This document shows positions 40,063 to 49,275 of a stretch of 64,000 nucleotides of DNA, piece after piece. The DNA is from Xylophilus rhododendri (GTDB taxonomy: Bacteria; Pseudomonadota; Gammaproteobacteria; Burkholderiales; Burkholderiaceae_C). The notes below the pieces were generated by a model, which was not told where the DNA came from, did not search any database, and was given only the letters and a program-made list of their open reading frames with translations. The stretch spans positions 5,022,001-5,086,000 of the forward strand of contig NZ_CP047650.1 of assembly GCF_009906855.1 (NCBI RefSeq), read 5' to 3'. Numbering within the stretch: position 1 is the stretch's first letter; each line of letters starts with the position of its first letter. The translations under genes and the position numbers were made by a program.

Positions 40063-41994
40063 TCACAGGCGTGAAAGATCGACCCCGTCCAGCACCAGGA
40101 CCGGCCCGCGCGGGCCGGGGCCAGCAGGCTCCGCGGCAGTGGTCGGCCCTGCACTCTGCAAGGCGCTTGTGGTCTCTTCCAGCGCCGAACATAGAGCCCG
40201 GTGGCAGGCAGGAAACCATTCGGCGAGCTCGAAGTCCACGTCCAGGCTCTCCAGGACATGCAGCCGCGGTCCGGGCCGCAGCAGTTCGCGGCTCAATGCC
40301 AGGACCGTATCGATGTGCTCGGCGCAGTGGTGCGAACCGGTGCCCCTGTCCTGTCCGCGCCATTGGCGTGTGCGGCCGGCCCAGGTGCCGAGAAGCGCGG
40401 CCAGATGGCCGTCGTCGGGCGCCACCCGGCGCAGCAGCGGGGCGACGGACCTGAGATAGAACTCCGCACCCCTGGGTTGCTCCAGCAAGGGGCTCATGTG
40501 CAAAAGACAGCGCTGGATGTCTCGGTCGGGGAGCGTGCGCGCTTCCATGCGACGGCAGAGCCCTTCGACCAGGCGCCATTGCACGGGCGCACGGTCTCGG
40601 AGCGACGGGACGGCGATCTGCGCGAGAACGCAGCCGCCGTCCGTTGACACGCAGGCCGCGGCCTCCCTGCCGATGGCCGCCAGCATCCGCTGTGCCTGCG
40701 AGGTGTGGCCGAGCAGGAGGCACTGGGCCGCGGTGACCAGGTGCTGGCGGCTATTGCCGTAGTCGGCTGAGCCGGGTGGCGCGGCGCGCATGATTTCAAG
40801 GCAGGCCGTGGCTGCCGCATCGGCATCGCAGGAAGCGTGGCTGAGCCTGCTGGTCCACTTCACGACCGACGCGGCAGCCAGCGGCGGCAGGCATCGCGTG
40901 GCCTTGCGGATGAGCTGCGTCGTGGCGGTGGATGGCATGATCATCTGCGAGAGGTGGTGCAGGCTGCGCCCCAGGCATCTTCCGGGGGTCTGCTCGATGG
41001 CCGCGACCAGGCGGCCCACCTGGTCGGGATGCGCGTCGAGCAAGAGCATGAGGTAGCCGAGGTTTTCCACCATCAGTCCGCGATAGGCGGGCGCTGCCTG
41101 GACCACACGATCCACCCATGCGGCATGCTCGTGCTGGTGCGGCCGCCGCAGCGTCCGGCTCTCCCGCTGGTGGGTCAGGACCTGCATCAGCCAGCAGTGG
41201 AAGCGCACCGCGGGTCGGTGCTGCGGGGCGACGTTCTCCAGCAGCTGCAGCACGAAGGGCGGCAGGCGCAGGGCCGAGGTGTCCTGGTAGTTGGTGCGCG
41301 CCGCGGACAGCAGGCCCAGCAGCCGGGCGGTTTCGTGCTGCAAGGCCGGTGTCTGCAAAGCCGCCTGACCGGCGGCCGAGACCAGCGCCTGCAGGGTCGG
41401 GTCTTCCAGCGGCGTCTGCTGCGACAGGCACTGGCAGGCGAACCGCAAGGCGCCTTCCAGCTGGCGCACGGCGTGCCAGGGCCAGCTCGTGCCGGGCCAG
41501 CCTTCGGCCGGCCGATGTGCACTTGCCCGCAGCGCCGCATCGATGAGCGCGCAGGCCTGGCGGGTGTTCAGCGCCCGCGCTTGCAGCAGCTCTTGTGCGG
41601 CGCTCCAGAAGACCTGCCAGCAGCCGGGCTGGTAGCGCCAGCCGCCGAGGTTGCCGCCGTTGGGCAAGGTGCCGATCTGCAGCACCAGGGTCGCCAGCGC
41701 ATCGGCGTCGGCGCCCGCCATCGCGTGCTTGAGGCGTTCCGCCGCCGCGGCCGGACCGTAGGCTTCCAGGCTGGGGTGCCCGGGGCAGTACAGGCCCGCG
41801 ACCGTGTCGGTGGCGGAGGGTTTGCCTTGAAGCGCCAGGAGGTCCGCCACCATGAGCTGGACCTCCGTAGGCACATCCTCCAGGCGCGTGGGGCCGGCTG
41901 GACTGGATCTGCCCGCCCTGGAGCTTGTCAGCAGGCGAAGCAGCGGGGAGCGCGAACGCGCCCTTGCGGTGGTGGGTTCGTAGGACGGGTACAT
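40063..41994 (-). CDS. Large helical protein, putative type III effector (paralogue of the next gene upstream)
   Basis: The 643-residue protein begins MYPSYEPTTARARSRSP, with a serine/arginine/proline-rich first 35 residues as in many effectors, then a weak F-box-like stretch (LEDVPTEVQLMVADLL). The rest is a continuous helical, leucine/alanine-rich array resembling ARM/HEAT-type repeats. It is paralogous to the gene at 42016-43743: shared blocks include APPGSADYGNSRQHL/SPAGSGDYMQVRVLL, and REAAACVSTDGGCVL/KEEACSCLPRGGAMVL. The two are 21 bases apart on the same strand and probably co-transcribed. There is no signal peptide. Function is unknown; effector status rests on context, on its FPxY-like N-terminus and on the box upstream of its partner. 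Confidence 0.6.
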   Translation of the reverse strand: MYPSYEPTTARARSRSPLLRLLTSSRAGRSSPAGPTRLEDVPTEVQLMVADLLALQGKPSATDTVAGLYCPGHPSLEAYGPAAAAERLKHAMAGADADALATLVLQIGTLPNGGNLGGWRYQPGCWQVFWSAAQELLQARALNTRQACALIDAALRASAHRPAEGWPGTSWPWHAVRQLEGALRFACQCLSQQTPLEDPTLQALVSAAGQAALQTPALQHETARLLGLLSAARTNYQDTSALRLPPFVLQLLENVAPQHRPAVRFHCWLMQVLTHQRESRTLRRPHQHEHAAWVDRVVQAAPAYRGLMVENLGYLMLLLDAHPDQVGRLVAAIEQTPGRCLGRSLHHLSQMIMPSTATTQLIRKATRCLPPLAAASVVKWTSRLSHASCDADAAATACLEIMRAAPPGSADYGNSRQHLVTAAQCLLLGHTSQAQRMLAAIGREAAACVSTDGGCVLAQIAVPSLRDRAPVQWRLVEGLCRRMEARTLPDRDIQRCLLHMSPLLEQPRGAEFYLRSVAPLLRRVAPDDGHLAALLGTWAGRTRQWRGQDRGTGSHHCAEHIDTVLALSRELLRPGPRLHVLESLDVDFELAEWFPACHRALCSALEETTSALQSAGPTTAAEPAGPGPRGPVLVLDGVDLSRL

Positions 41995-42015
41995 GGTGGA
42001 TAAGAGCTGAATTTT

Positions 42016-43743
42016 TCAATGGACGCTGGCGTCCTGCCGGACCTGCCGGGAAACCTCGATCCATGCGGCCGCCAGTTTCCCGACGTCCTCGTCCGTCAGG
42101 CCGTAACGCTGCTGGTAGAGGGGGCCCAGGCGCAAGCCCCAGATATCGAGCAGGGTCTGCGGCTGGCCCTGCGTCGGCGCCAGCCTTTTCAGGCGTGGCG
42201 GAACCTGTTCCAGGAACGCGTCGACAAGGCCGTGTTCCAGCAGGGCCAGCATCCGCTGCAGGCAGGAGTAGGCGTCTTGCAGGGGCAGCCCGTCGCGGTC
42301 CATGAGTTCGAGCACGGGGTGCATCGCCGCCAGGTCGATCTCGCCACGGTCGTCGCGCGATGGCATGGCCGCCCGCGTCAGGACCATGGCGCCACCCCGG
42401 GGCAGGCAGCTGCATGCTTCCTCCTTGATCGAAGCGATCAGCCCCGGCGGGAAATCGGCGGGCCGGCGCAGGACTGCATCGATCAGCAGCACCCGGACCT
42501 GCATATAGTCGCCGGAGCCCGCCGGCGACATCCGCAGCAGCCTCGCCACCACCGGGTGCAGGGGGCGCCGGTTGGCCGCCTGCTCGCCCAGCTTGTGGAT
42601 CACCCGCGCCACGTTGAGCGCCGAGCGGCTGCGCAGGGCAAGCTCGCACAGGGTGTCGATCGATTCAGGATGCAGCCGCCGGGTCGCGAGATATGCCAGG
42701 CCTTTGCCGATCTGGTGCGTGGGAGCCTGGCGCAGGCTGTCGACCAGGACGGCCAGGCTGTCCGGCGCCAGATCTTCGAGCAGGCACAGGCGTTGTGCCA
42801 GTTCGAGCAGCAGACCGCGGAAACCGACGGGCGTCTCCATGATGACGCGCAACCAGATCCGCTGCTGCGGCAGCGATGGCAACTGGTAATGCACATCGTG
42901 CCGCTGGATGCGCTGGCTGTCGCGCTGCAGTTGGAGGTACAGGCGGGCGCCCTGGCGCAGTGCCGTGGGGAAGCAGGCCTCGAAAGCGTGCAGCCTGCGC
43001 CTGTCGATGGACCTTGCCTCTTCCTGGTCGGCCGGCGGATGCCTTTGTGTTCCCAGGAGTGCGGTGGCATGGCAGACCAGCTCGGGCGAGGGCGATGCTT
43101 GCCCCGTCAGCGCGGCCAGCAGGAGGGCGCAGACGGTCGGCGTCGGCAGCGCCTGGGCGGTGATGGAACAGGCCAGGTCCAGTGCGGCGACCAGCTGGCG
43201 TTCCCGGTGTGCCAGCCAGGGGGCGAGCGGCCAGCCTTCGGGTGCGGAGGACCCGGATGCGGACGGCCCGGGTGGTGTCATCTCCTCCACCACGGCGAGC
43301 AGCAGCGCCGAAGCCTGCGGGGCCGACAGGCTGCCGCGGCCGTGCAACTGCCCGGCGACCAGCCAGAGCGCCCGCCAGCAGTTGCCCTGGAATTCCCAGG
43401 CCGGCAGGTTGCTGTGCATGACGATCGAGCCGATGTCCGCCACCAACTCGGGAAGATCGTCGGCCGTGGCTTCGCCCAGCTGTTGCTTCAGTCGGGATGC
43501 CTTGATCGCCGGTTCGAGGGCTGCCAATCCGGAGCAGGCGAAGGCCTGGATGCCGGGTTCGCCGGCGATGGAGGCTTTTTCGATGCGTACGGCGATGTCC
43601 CACAGGATTTCGGAGGGCAGGGTCGCCAGATTGGGGGCGTCGGGCAGGGTGCTGACGACGAGGCGGCGGCCGGCAGGAGGCGGTCCGGTACGTGGGGCGC
43701 CCGCGGGGATGCAGGACGCGGTCAGTGTGGTGCTTTTGTCCAT
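42016..43743 (-). CDS. Large helical protein with F-box-like motif, putative type III effector
   Basis: The 575-residue protein starts MDKSTTLTASCIPAG and has an F-box-like motif near residue 40 (NLATLPSEILWDIAVRIEK, followed by AFACSGLAAL). The remainder looks like tandem helical repeats and aligns along its length with the downstream 643-residue protein, for example WLAHRERQLVAALDLACSI with WHAVRQLEGALRFACQCL. It is the first gene of the pair; a PIP-like element lies 44 bases before its start. It converges on nothing and follows hpnE on the same strand after 110 bases. No enzyme motif was seen. Confidence 0.6.
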   Translation of the reverse strand: MDKSTTLTASCIPAGAPRTGPPPAGRRLVVSTLPDAPNLATLPSEILWDIAVRIEKASIAGEPGIQAFACSGLAALEPAIKASRLKQQLGEATADDLPELVADIGSIVMHSNLPAWEFQGNCWRALWLVAGQLHGRGSLSAPQASALLLAVVEEMTPPGPSASGSSAPEGWPLAPWLAHRERQLVAALDLACSITAQALPTPTVCALLLAALTGQASPSPELVCHATALLGTQRHPPADQEEARSIDRRRLHAFEACFPTALRQGARLYLQLQRDSQRIQRHDVHYQLPSLPQQRIWLRVIMETPVGFRGLLLELAQRLCLLEDLAPDSLAVLVDSLRQAPTHQIGKGLAYLATRRLHPESIDTLCELALRSRSALNVARVIHKLGEQAANRRPLHPVVARLLRMSPAGSGDYMQVRVLLIDAVLRRPADFPPGLIASIKEEACSCLPRGGAMVLTRAAMPSRDDRGEIDLAAMHPVLELMDRDGLPLQDAYSCLQRMLALLEHGLVDAFLEQVPPRLKRLAPTQGQPQTLLDIWGLRLGPLYQQRYGLTDEDVGKLAAAWIEVSRQVRQDASVH

Positions 43744-43787
43744 GCCGACGATTGGCTGTCCGATCGCCGCGAGCCTGCGCGCCGGAC

Positions 43788-43812
43788 ACGCACCCCTGTC
43801 GCGCCAGCCGAA
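43788..43812 (-). promoter_or_regulatory. PIP-like box (one mismatch), minus strand
   Basis: Read on the minus strand, TTCGG (43812-43808) and TGCGT (43792-43788) are 15 bases apart; the only departure from TTCGB is G at the second base of the second half, the same change as in the box before the YopJ-like gene. It ends 44 bases before the ATG at 43743, also as in that gene. Confidence 0.45.
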
Positions 43813-43853
43813 TCCGTCCGGTGCTGCTGCACGGCTGCCCCGGCTGCGGCCGC

Positions 43854-45104
43854 TCAGAAAGGCTGGGTCGCCTTGCGGGCCGCGTCCAGGCCGCTCAGCA
43901 CGGCGCCTTCCAGCGTGGCCGGGTAGGGGCCGTCGATGTAGTCTCCGCAGGCCAGCAGCTTCGGCGCCAGGTCGAGCGGCGGACGCACCAGGCCCGGCGT
44001 GCAGGCGAAGGTGGCGCGTTTTTCGACGATGGTCGATAGCGGCTGCAGCGCCAGTCCGAGCTGTTCGCGGGCCTGGCGGACGACGCCGGACTCCAGCTGT
44101 TCGCGCTCGCCATGCCATGCGCTGGCCACGAAGGCGAGCAGGCCGCTCGGGCCGCCGAGCCGGCCGCGGTCGAAGACGAACTGGGCCGGCGTTTCATCGC
44201 CGCCGCTGCGCAGGGCGAGCATGGGGCGGGGCAGACCTTGTGCCGCCTGGGCATACACGGTCGCGATCGGCTCGAAACGGAGCTGCCTGGCTTGCCGGCT
44301 CCATGCGGGCGCCGCTGCGTCGGCCAGGCGTGCCGCTTCGCCCGGCGGACAGGCGATGACCACACGCTCGAACGCCTCGCCGTCCACCATCCAGCCGTCC
44401 GGTGTCGATTGCAGCGTCTGCACCCTGCAGCCCAGCCGCAGTTCGCAGCGGTGGGCACGCAGCCAGCGCAGGGCGGGTTCGGGCAGCAATGCACCGAGGT
44501 CGGCGCGGGGCAGCAGCAGGTCGCTGCCGCCCGGCACCGAGAACAGGGCGTCGCGCAAGACGCGCAGGAAAACCTCCGCGCCGGCCTGCTCGGACGGCGT
44601 GTTGAGCGCCGATACACACAGCGGATCGATCAGTTCTTCCCGCACCCGCGGCGGCAGACCCCGGCAGAGCGCCGCGACCGTCAAATGCCCGTCGCAGCGA
44701 AAACCGCGCAAGCGCCAGCCGGCCGCCGTGCGCAGCAGCGCGGCCTTGTCGCGCCAGGTCCAGCCGCGGGCTCGCAGCATGCCCGCCAGCAGTGCGGCCA
44801 TGGCCGGGCCGCGCGGCAGGGCGATGCCGCCGCCATCGGCGAATCGCAGCGACAGGGGCTGGCGCAGCAGCAGTGCGTCGGGGTCGGCGCCCACGCCGCG
44901 CATCAGCTCGAGGGTGGCGGTGTAGGCGCCGATGAGGATGTGCTGGCCGTTGTCCAGCACCATGCCCGGCCCGTCCACGGCGCGCGCGCGGCCGCCGGCC
45001 TGGCGGCCGGCTTCGAACAGGGTGACCCGCGCGCCACGCCGCACGGCTTCCACCGCGCAGGCGATGCCGGCCCAGCCGGCGCCGATCACGGCGACGCGTT
45101 TCAC
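43854..45104 (-). CDS. hpnE: Hydroxysqualene dehydroxylase
   Basis: The 416-residue FAD-dependent amine-oxidase-type enzyme reduces hydroxysqualene to squalene, the last step of the HpnCDE route. The FAD motif is VAVIGAGWAGIACAVEAVRR, and the C-terminal flavin-binding block is LLACGDYIDGPYPATLEGAVLSG (core GDYIDGPYPATLEGA). The start is GTG (complement of 45102-45104); the N-terminus KRVAVIGAG needs it and no ATG is near. It is 8 bases after hpnD. No squalene-hopene cyclase gene is in the window. Confidence 0.93.
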   Translation of the reverse strand: MKRVAVIGAGWAGIACAVEAVRRGARVTLFEAGRQAGGRARAVDGPGMVLDNGQHILIGAYTATLELMRGVGADPDALLLRQPLSLRFADGGGIALPRGPAMAALLAGMLRARGWTWRDKAALLRTAAGWRLRGFRCDGHLTVAALCRGLPPRVREELIDPLCVSALNTPSEQAGAEVFLRVLRDALFSVPGGSDLLLPRADLGALLPEPALRWLRAHRCELRLGCRVQTLQSTPDGWMVDGEAFERVVIACPPGEAARLADAAAPAWSRQARQLRFEPIATVYAQAAQGLPRPMLALRSGGDETPAQFVFDRGRLGGPSGLLAFVASAWHGEREQLESGVVRQAREQLGLALQPLSTIVEKRATFACTPGLVRPPLDLAPKLLACGDYIDGPYPATLEGAVLSGLDAARKATQPF

Positions 45105-45112
45105 GCGGGGGC

Positions 45113-45952
45113 TCAGACCCGGCCTAGCGCCTGCACCTTCCAGGCCAGCCAGAACTTGCGCAGCGGGGTCAGGCTGATGCGCTGGTGCAGCACCTGGAAA
45201 TCGTCGCGCTCGATCTCGTCGAGCAGGGTGCGGTAGATGCTGGCCATCATCAGGCCGGGCTTCTGGGTGCGCTGGTCCTGGGCCGGCAGCAGGGCGAAGG
45301 CCTCGGCGTAGAGGCTGCGCGCCCGCGCGGCCTGGAACTTCATCAGGGCGACGAAGCGGTCGGAGTGGGTGCGGCTCAGGATCTCGTGCGCCTTCACATC
45401 GAACTGCTGCAGCTCGTTGACCGGCAGGTAGATGCGGCCGCGCAGGGCGTCCTCGCCCACGTCGCGGATGATGTTGGTCAGCTGGAAGGCCAGGCCCAGG
45501 CGGTGGGCGTATTCGGTGGTGGCCTCGCTGGTCTGGCCGAAGATGCGCGCCGCCACCTCGCCCACCACGCCCGCCACCAGGTGGCAGTAGCGCTGCAGGT
45601 TGGGATAGTCGAGGTAGCGCGTCTGCTCCAGGTCCATCTGGCAGCCCTGCACCACGGCATGCAGGTGCCGGGCCTCGATGCCGTAGACCGGCACATGCGG
45701 CATCAGCGCCTTCATCACCGGATGGTTGGGCTGGCCGGCGAAGGCGCTGGCGATCTCGCCCAGCCACCAGGCGAGCTTGGTGGCGGCCACGCCGGGGTCG
45801 ACCATCTCGTCGACCACGTCGTCCACCTCGCGGCAGAAGGCATAGAAGGCGGTGATGGCGGCCCGCCGGTCGCGCGGCAGGAAGAGAAAAGCGTAATAGA
45901 AGCTGCTGCCCGAGGCGGCGGCTTTCTGCTGGACGTAGTCTTCTGGGTTCAT
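45113..45952 (-). CDS. hpnD: Presqualene diphosphate synthase
   Basis: The 279-residue prenyl synthase condenses two farnesyl diphosphates. Both aspartate-rich motifs are present: REVDDVVDEM near residue 41 and TNIIRDVGEDA near residue 164, with YAHRLGLAFQ before the second. The start at 45952 overlaps the hpnC stop by four bases (ATGA). It is the middle gene of the hopanoid/squalene operon. Confidence 0.95.
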   Translation of the reverse strand: MNPEDYVQQKAAASGSSFYYAFLFLPRDRRAAITAFYAFCREVDDVVDEMVDPGVAATKLAWWLGEIASAFAGQPNHPVMKALMPHVPVYGIEARHLHAVVQGCQMDLEQTRYLDYPNLQRYCHLVAGVVGEVAARIFGQTSEATTEYAHRLGLAFQLTNIIRDVGEDALRGRIYLPVNELQQFDVKAHEILSRTHSDRFVALMKFQAARARSLYAEAFALLPAQDQRTQKPGLMMASIYRTLLDEIERDDFQVLHQRISLTPLRKFWLAWKVQALGRV

Positions 45953-46830
45953 GTGTCGGCGCGGATTGTCCCATTGGCGGCCGGCTTCATCCGCAAGGCC
46001 CTCCAGAGCATGACGGGCAGGTCGCTCGCGCCCAGCTTCGGACGGCGGCTCAGCGTGCCGTGGTCGAGCGCGGCGATGCGGTCGAGGATGCGTTGGCCGC
46101 CCTGCACCACCAGCCGCAGTTCCCAGCCGGCGCGGCCGGGGATGCGCAGCGCGAGCGGTGCGCCTTCGTTCAGGCAGGCGCGGGCCCAGGCGACGTTGTC
46201 GGCGACGAGGGCGCGGGTGGCGGCGGTGTCGCGGCCTGTGGCCAGTTCGGCGCGGGCGATGCCGAAGCGCTGCAGGTCGGCGTCGGTGAAGTAGTGGCGG
46301 CCGCGCGGGATGTCCACCGACGGGTCCTGCCAGAAGTTGGCCAGCTGCAGGCCGGTGCAGATGGCGTCGCTGCGCGCCAGCGAGGCTGCGTCGTCGATGC
46401 CGTAGAGATGCAGCAGCAGCCGGCCGACCGGGTTGGCCGAGCGGCGGCAGTAGTCGAGCAGGGCGGTGCGGTCGGGGTAGCGGGCCTGGTCGCGGGTCAT
46501 GCGGATGTCCTGCTCGAAGGCATCGAGCAGGTCTTCGAGCAGCTGCAACGGCAGGCGCCAGGCGTGCAACTGCACCGCGAGCGGGCCGAAGATTCCGGGC
46601 CAGCGCGGCGACGGCGGCGCGCCGGCGGCCACCGCGCGCAGTTCGGCGCGGAACGCGGCCAACTGGGCCAGGCGCTCGTCGGCTGTTGCATCGCCCTCGT
46701 CGGCGATGTCGTCCGCGGTACGCGCGAAACCGTAGATCGCGGCGATCGCGGGCCGCAGCCGCGGCGGGCAAAGCCAGGAGGCGACGGGGAAGTTTTCGTA
46801 GTGCGCATGCACGTCCGGAGGCGCCGTCAT
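45949..46830 (-). CDS. hpnC: Hydroxysqualene synthase
   Basis: The enzyme (293 residues from this start) turns presqualene diphosphate into hydroxysqualene. Motifs: HYENFPVASWLCPPRLRPA at the N-terminus, RTADDIADEGDA and LANFWQDPSVDIPRGRHYF. ATGs at 46860 and 46878 are also open and would add 10 or 16 residues; the chosen start places HYENFPVAS close to the N-terminus as in the family. It is the first gene of hpnCDE. Confidence 0.93.
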   Translation of the reverse strand: MTAPPDVHAHYENFPVASWLCPPRLRPAIAAIYGFARTADDIADEGDATADERLAQLAAFRAELRAVAAGAPPSPRWPGIFGPLAVQLHAWRLPLQLLEDLLDAFEQDIRMTRDQARYPDRTALLDYCRRSANPVGRLLLHLYGIDDAASLARSDAICTGLQLANFWQDPSVDIPRGRHYFTDADLQRFGIARAELATGRDTAATRALVADNVAWARACLNEGAPLALRIPGRAGWELRLVVQGGQRILDRIAALDHGTLSRRPKLGASDLPVMLWRALRMKPAANGTIRADT

Positions 46831-46988
46831 GCGGGTGGGGGAGGGTGTCACGCGGGGCATTGTCCACGCGCATTGCATGCGTTGCGAGAAACCGTCCCTG
46901 CGCGCAGGCTAAAATCGCTGGTTGTCCAATTTGCCGCAGCGCCTGTCAGCATCGAAAGATCGAGCGGGCTGCTGTGAGATTTACGGGC

Positions 46989-47074
46989 GCGCGGGTGGCG
47001 AAATTGGTAGACGCACCAGGTTTAGGTCCTGACGCCAGCAATGGTGTGGGGGTTCGAGTCCCCCCCGCGCACCA
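46989..47074 (+). tRNA. tRNA-Leu (anticodon TAG)
   Basis: The 86-base gene has a 7-base acceptor stem GCGCGGG/CCCGCGC, a D-arm with AAATTGGTAGACGC, anticodon loop TTTAGGT, a long variable arm as expected of leucine tRNAs, a T-arm GGGGGTTCGAGTCCCCC and an encoded CCA end. It reads CUA and other CUN codons. It lies 53 bases upstream of tig. Confidence 0.97.
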
Positions 47075-47127
47075 CTCCAGACTGTTAGCCAAGTCGCTAA
47101 GACCTCAAGCACGAAAAGAGAGCTCCC

Positions 47128-48450
47128 ATGGCCGTGAACGTTGAAACCCTCGAAAAGCTCGAACGCAAGATCACGCTGACCCTGCCCGTCTCGGTCATCC
47201 AGTCCGAAGTCGATGTGCGCCTGAAGCGCCTGGCCCGGACCGTGAAGATGGACGGCTTCCGTCCCGGCAAGGTGCCGATGAGCGTGGTGCAGCAGCGCTA
47301 CGGCTACTCGGTGCAGTACGACGTGATGAACGACAAGGTCGGCCAGGCCTTCTCGGCCGCCGCCAACGAAGCCAACCTGCGCATCGCCGGCCAGCCGACC
47401 ATCACCGAGAAGGACGGCGCGCCCGAGGGCGAACTGGCTTTCGACGCCGTCTTCGAGGTCTACCCCGAAGTCAAGCTCGGTGAACTGACCGGCCTGGCCG
47501 TCGAGAAGCTGAACGCCGAAGTCGACGAGCCCGCCATCGACCGCACGCTCGACATCCTGCGCAAGCAGCGCCAGACCTTCTCCCAGCGCCCCGCCGACCA
47601 GGCCGCCATCGACGGCGACCGCGTCACCGTCGACTTCGAAGGCAAGATCGACGGCGAGACCTTCCAGGGCGGCAAGGCCGAAGACTTCCAGTACACCGTC
47701 GGCGAAGGCCAGATGCTGAAGGAATTCGAAGACGCGGTCCGCGGCATGAAGGTCGGCGAAAGCAAGACCTTCCCGCTGGCCTTCCCCGAGGACTACCACG
47801 GCAAGGACGTGGCCGGCAAGCAGGCCGACTTCCTGGTCACCGTCAAGAAGATCGAGCAAGCCAACCTGCCCGAAGTCAACGAACTGTTCGCCAAGTCCCT
47901 GGGCATCACCGATGCGACCGTGGAAGGCCTGCGCGCCGACATCCGCAAGAACCTTGAGCGGGAAGTGAAGTTCCGCGTGCAGTCCCGCAACAAGCAGGCT
48001 GCGCTCGACGCCGTGATCGAAAAGGCCGAACTCGACCTGCCGCGCGCCGCCATCCAGGCCGAACTCGGCCGCATGGTGGAGAACGCCCGCGCCGAGCTGA
48101 AGAACCGCGGCGTGAAGGATGCCGACAAGGCGCCCATCCCCGAAGAGATGTTCCGCCCGCAGGCCGAGAAGCGCGTGCGCGCCGGCCTGGTGGTCGCCGA
48201 GCTGGTGCGTGCCAACGGCCTGGAAGCCAAGCCCGAACAGATCAAGGCCCATATCGACGAGCTGGCCTCCAGCTACGAGAAGCCGGCCGATGTGGTCCGT
48301 TGGTACCAGAGCGACCGCCAGCGCCTGGGCGAAGTCGAAGCCATGGTGATCGAGAACAACGTGACCGACTTCGTGCTGTCCAAGGCGCAGGTCACGGAGA
48401 AGGCGGTTTCCTTCGACGAACTGATGGCGCAGCAAGGCCAGCAAGGCTGA
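47128..48450 (+). CDS. tig: Trigger factor
   Basis: The 440-residue ribosome-bound chaperone and prolyl isomerase binds nascent chains. The ribosome-binding loop is [12 protein letters not shown] (signature FRxGxxP, near residue 44); the FKBP-type PPIase domain follows at about 160-245 ([15 protein letters not shown]); the C-terminal chaperone arms fill the rest. It heads the tig-clpP-clpX-lon quality-control cluster. AAAGAGAG lies just upstream as ribosome-binding site. Confidence 0.98.
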   Translation: MAVNVETLEKLERKITLTLPVSVIQSEVDVRLKRLARTVKMDGFRPGKVPMSVVQQRYGYSVQYDVMNDKVGQAFSAAANEANLRIAGQPTITEKDGAPEGELAFDAVFEVYPEVKLGELTGLAVEKLNAEVDEPAIDRTLDILRKQRQTFSQRPADQAAIDGDRVTVDFEGKIDGETFQGGKAEDFQYTVGEGQMLKEFEDAVRGMKVGESKTFPLAFPEDYHGKDVAGKQADFLVTVKKIEQANLPEVNELFAKSLGITDATVEGLRADIRKNLEREVKFRVQSRNKQAALDAVIEKAELDLPRAAIQAELGRMVENARAELKNRGVKDADKAPIPEEMFRPQAEKRVRAGLVVAELVRANGLEAKPEQIKAHIDELASSYEKPADVVRWYQSDRQRLGEVEAMVIENNVTDFVLSKAQVTEKAVSFDELMAQQGQQG

Positions 48451-48569
48451 GACCGGCCCGGGATGGCGTGGGCTTTCTAGTACGCCCGTCCCATGTGGGG
48501 CTTGTGCTTTGCGGCGCAGGCCCCATTTCTTTTTTCGCTACAGTCCGTCGTACTTTCCTGGAGAAAAAC

Positions 48570-49178
48570 ATGAGTGCACTCGAAACCCAAGGCCTCGGCA
48601 TGGTGCCCATCGTGGTCGAGCAATCAGGCCGCGGCGAGCGTTCCTACGACATCTACTCGCGCCTGCTCAAGGAGCGCGTGATCTTCCTGGTCGGCCCCGT
48701 CAACGACCAGACCGCCAACCTGGTGGTCGCCCAACTGCTCTTCCTGGAGAGCGAGAACCCCGACAAGGACATCTCGTTCTACATCAACTCGCCCGGCGGC
48801 TCGGTGAGCGCCGGCATGGCGATCTTCGACACGATGAACTTCATCAAGCCGGACGTCTCCACCCTGTGCACCGGCATGGCCGCCAGCATGGGCGCCTTCC
48901 TGCTGGCCGCCGGCGCCAAGGGCAAGCGTTTCGCGCTGCCCAACTCCAAGGTCATGATCCACCAGCCGCTCGGCGGCATGCAGGGCCAGGCGACGGACAT
49001 CGAGATCCACGCCCGCGACATCCTGAAGACCCGTGCGCAACTGAACCGCATCCTGGCCGAGCGCACCGGCCAGCCGCTCGAGAAGATCGAACGCGACACC
49101 GAGCGCGACTATTTCCTCGAAGCCGACGAAGCGAAGAATTACGGCCTGGTCGACCAGGTGATCAGCAAGCGGGCCTGA
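48570..49178 (+). CDS. clpP: ATP-dependent Clp protease proteolytic subunit
   Basis: The 202-residue serine protease forms the tetradecameric barrel that works with ClpX or ClpA. The catalytic serine is in [11 protein letters not shown], the histidine in MIHQPLGG and the aspartate in the ERDTERDYF region. [11 protein letters not shown] forms the oxyanion loop. CCTGGAG precedes the ATG. A hairpin with a T-run follows the stop. Confidence 0.98.
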   Translation: MSALETQGLGMVPIVVEQSGRGERSYDIYSRLLKERVIFLVGPVNDQTANLVVAQLLFLESENPDKDISFYINSPGGSVSAGMAIFDTMNFIKPDVSTLCTGMAASMGAFLLAAGAKGKRFALPNSKVMIHQPLGGMQGQATDIEIHARDILKTRAQLNRILAERTGQPLEKIERDTERDYFLEADEAKNYGLVDQVISKRA

Positions 49179-49200
49179 CCCGCTCCTGCCGGGCGAAAGC

Positions 49201-49231
49201 GGCGTTTTCCCTCCGGGAAACGCCGTTTTTT
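49201..49231 (+). terminator. Rho-independent terminator between clpP and clpX
   Basis: GGCGTTTTCCC pairs with GGGAAACGCC (one bulged T) around a three-base loop, followed by G and six T residues. It lies 23 bases after the clpP stop and suggests that clpX is mostly transcribed from its own promoter or by partial read-through. Confidence 0.8.
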
Positions 49232-49275
49232 ATTTCGCTATCATGTCAGTTCCACCTCCTGAGGCACCCACTCCC

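Noticed and set aside
41995..42015. A separate PIP box for the gene ending at 40063
   Set aside because: No TTCGB-type pair is visible just upstream; with 21 bases to the gene before it, co-transcription is simpler.
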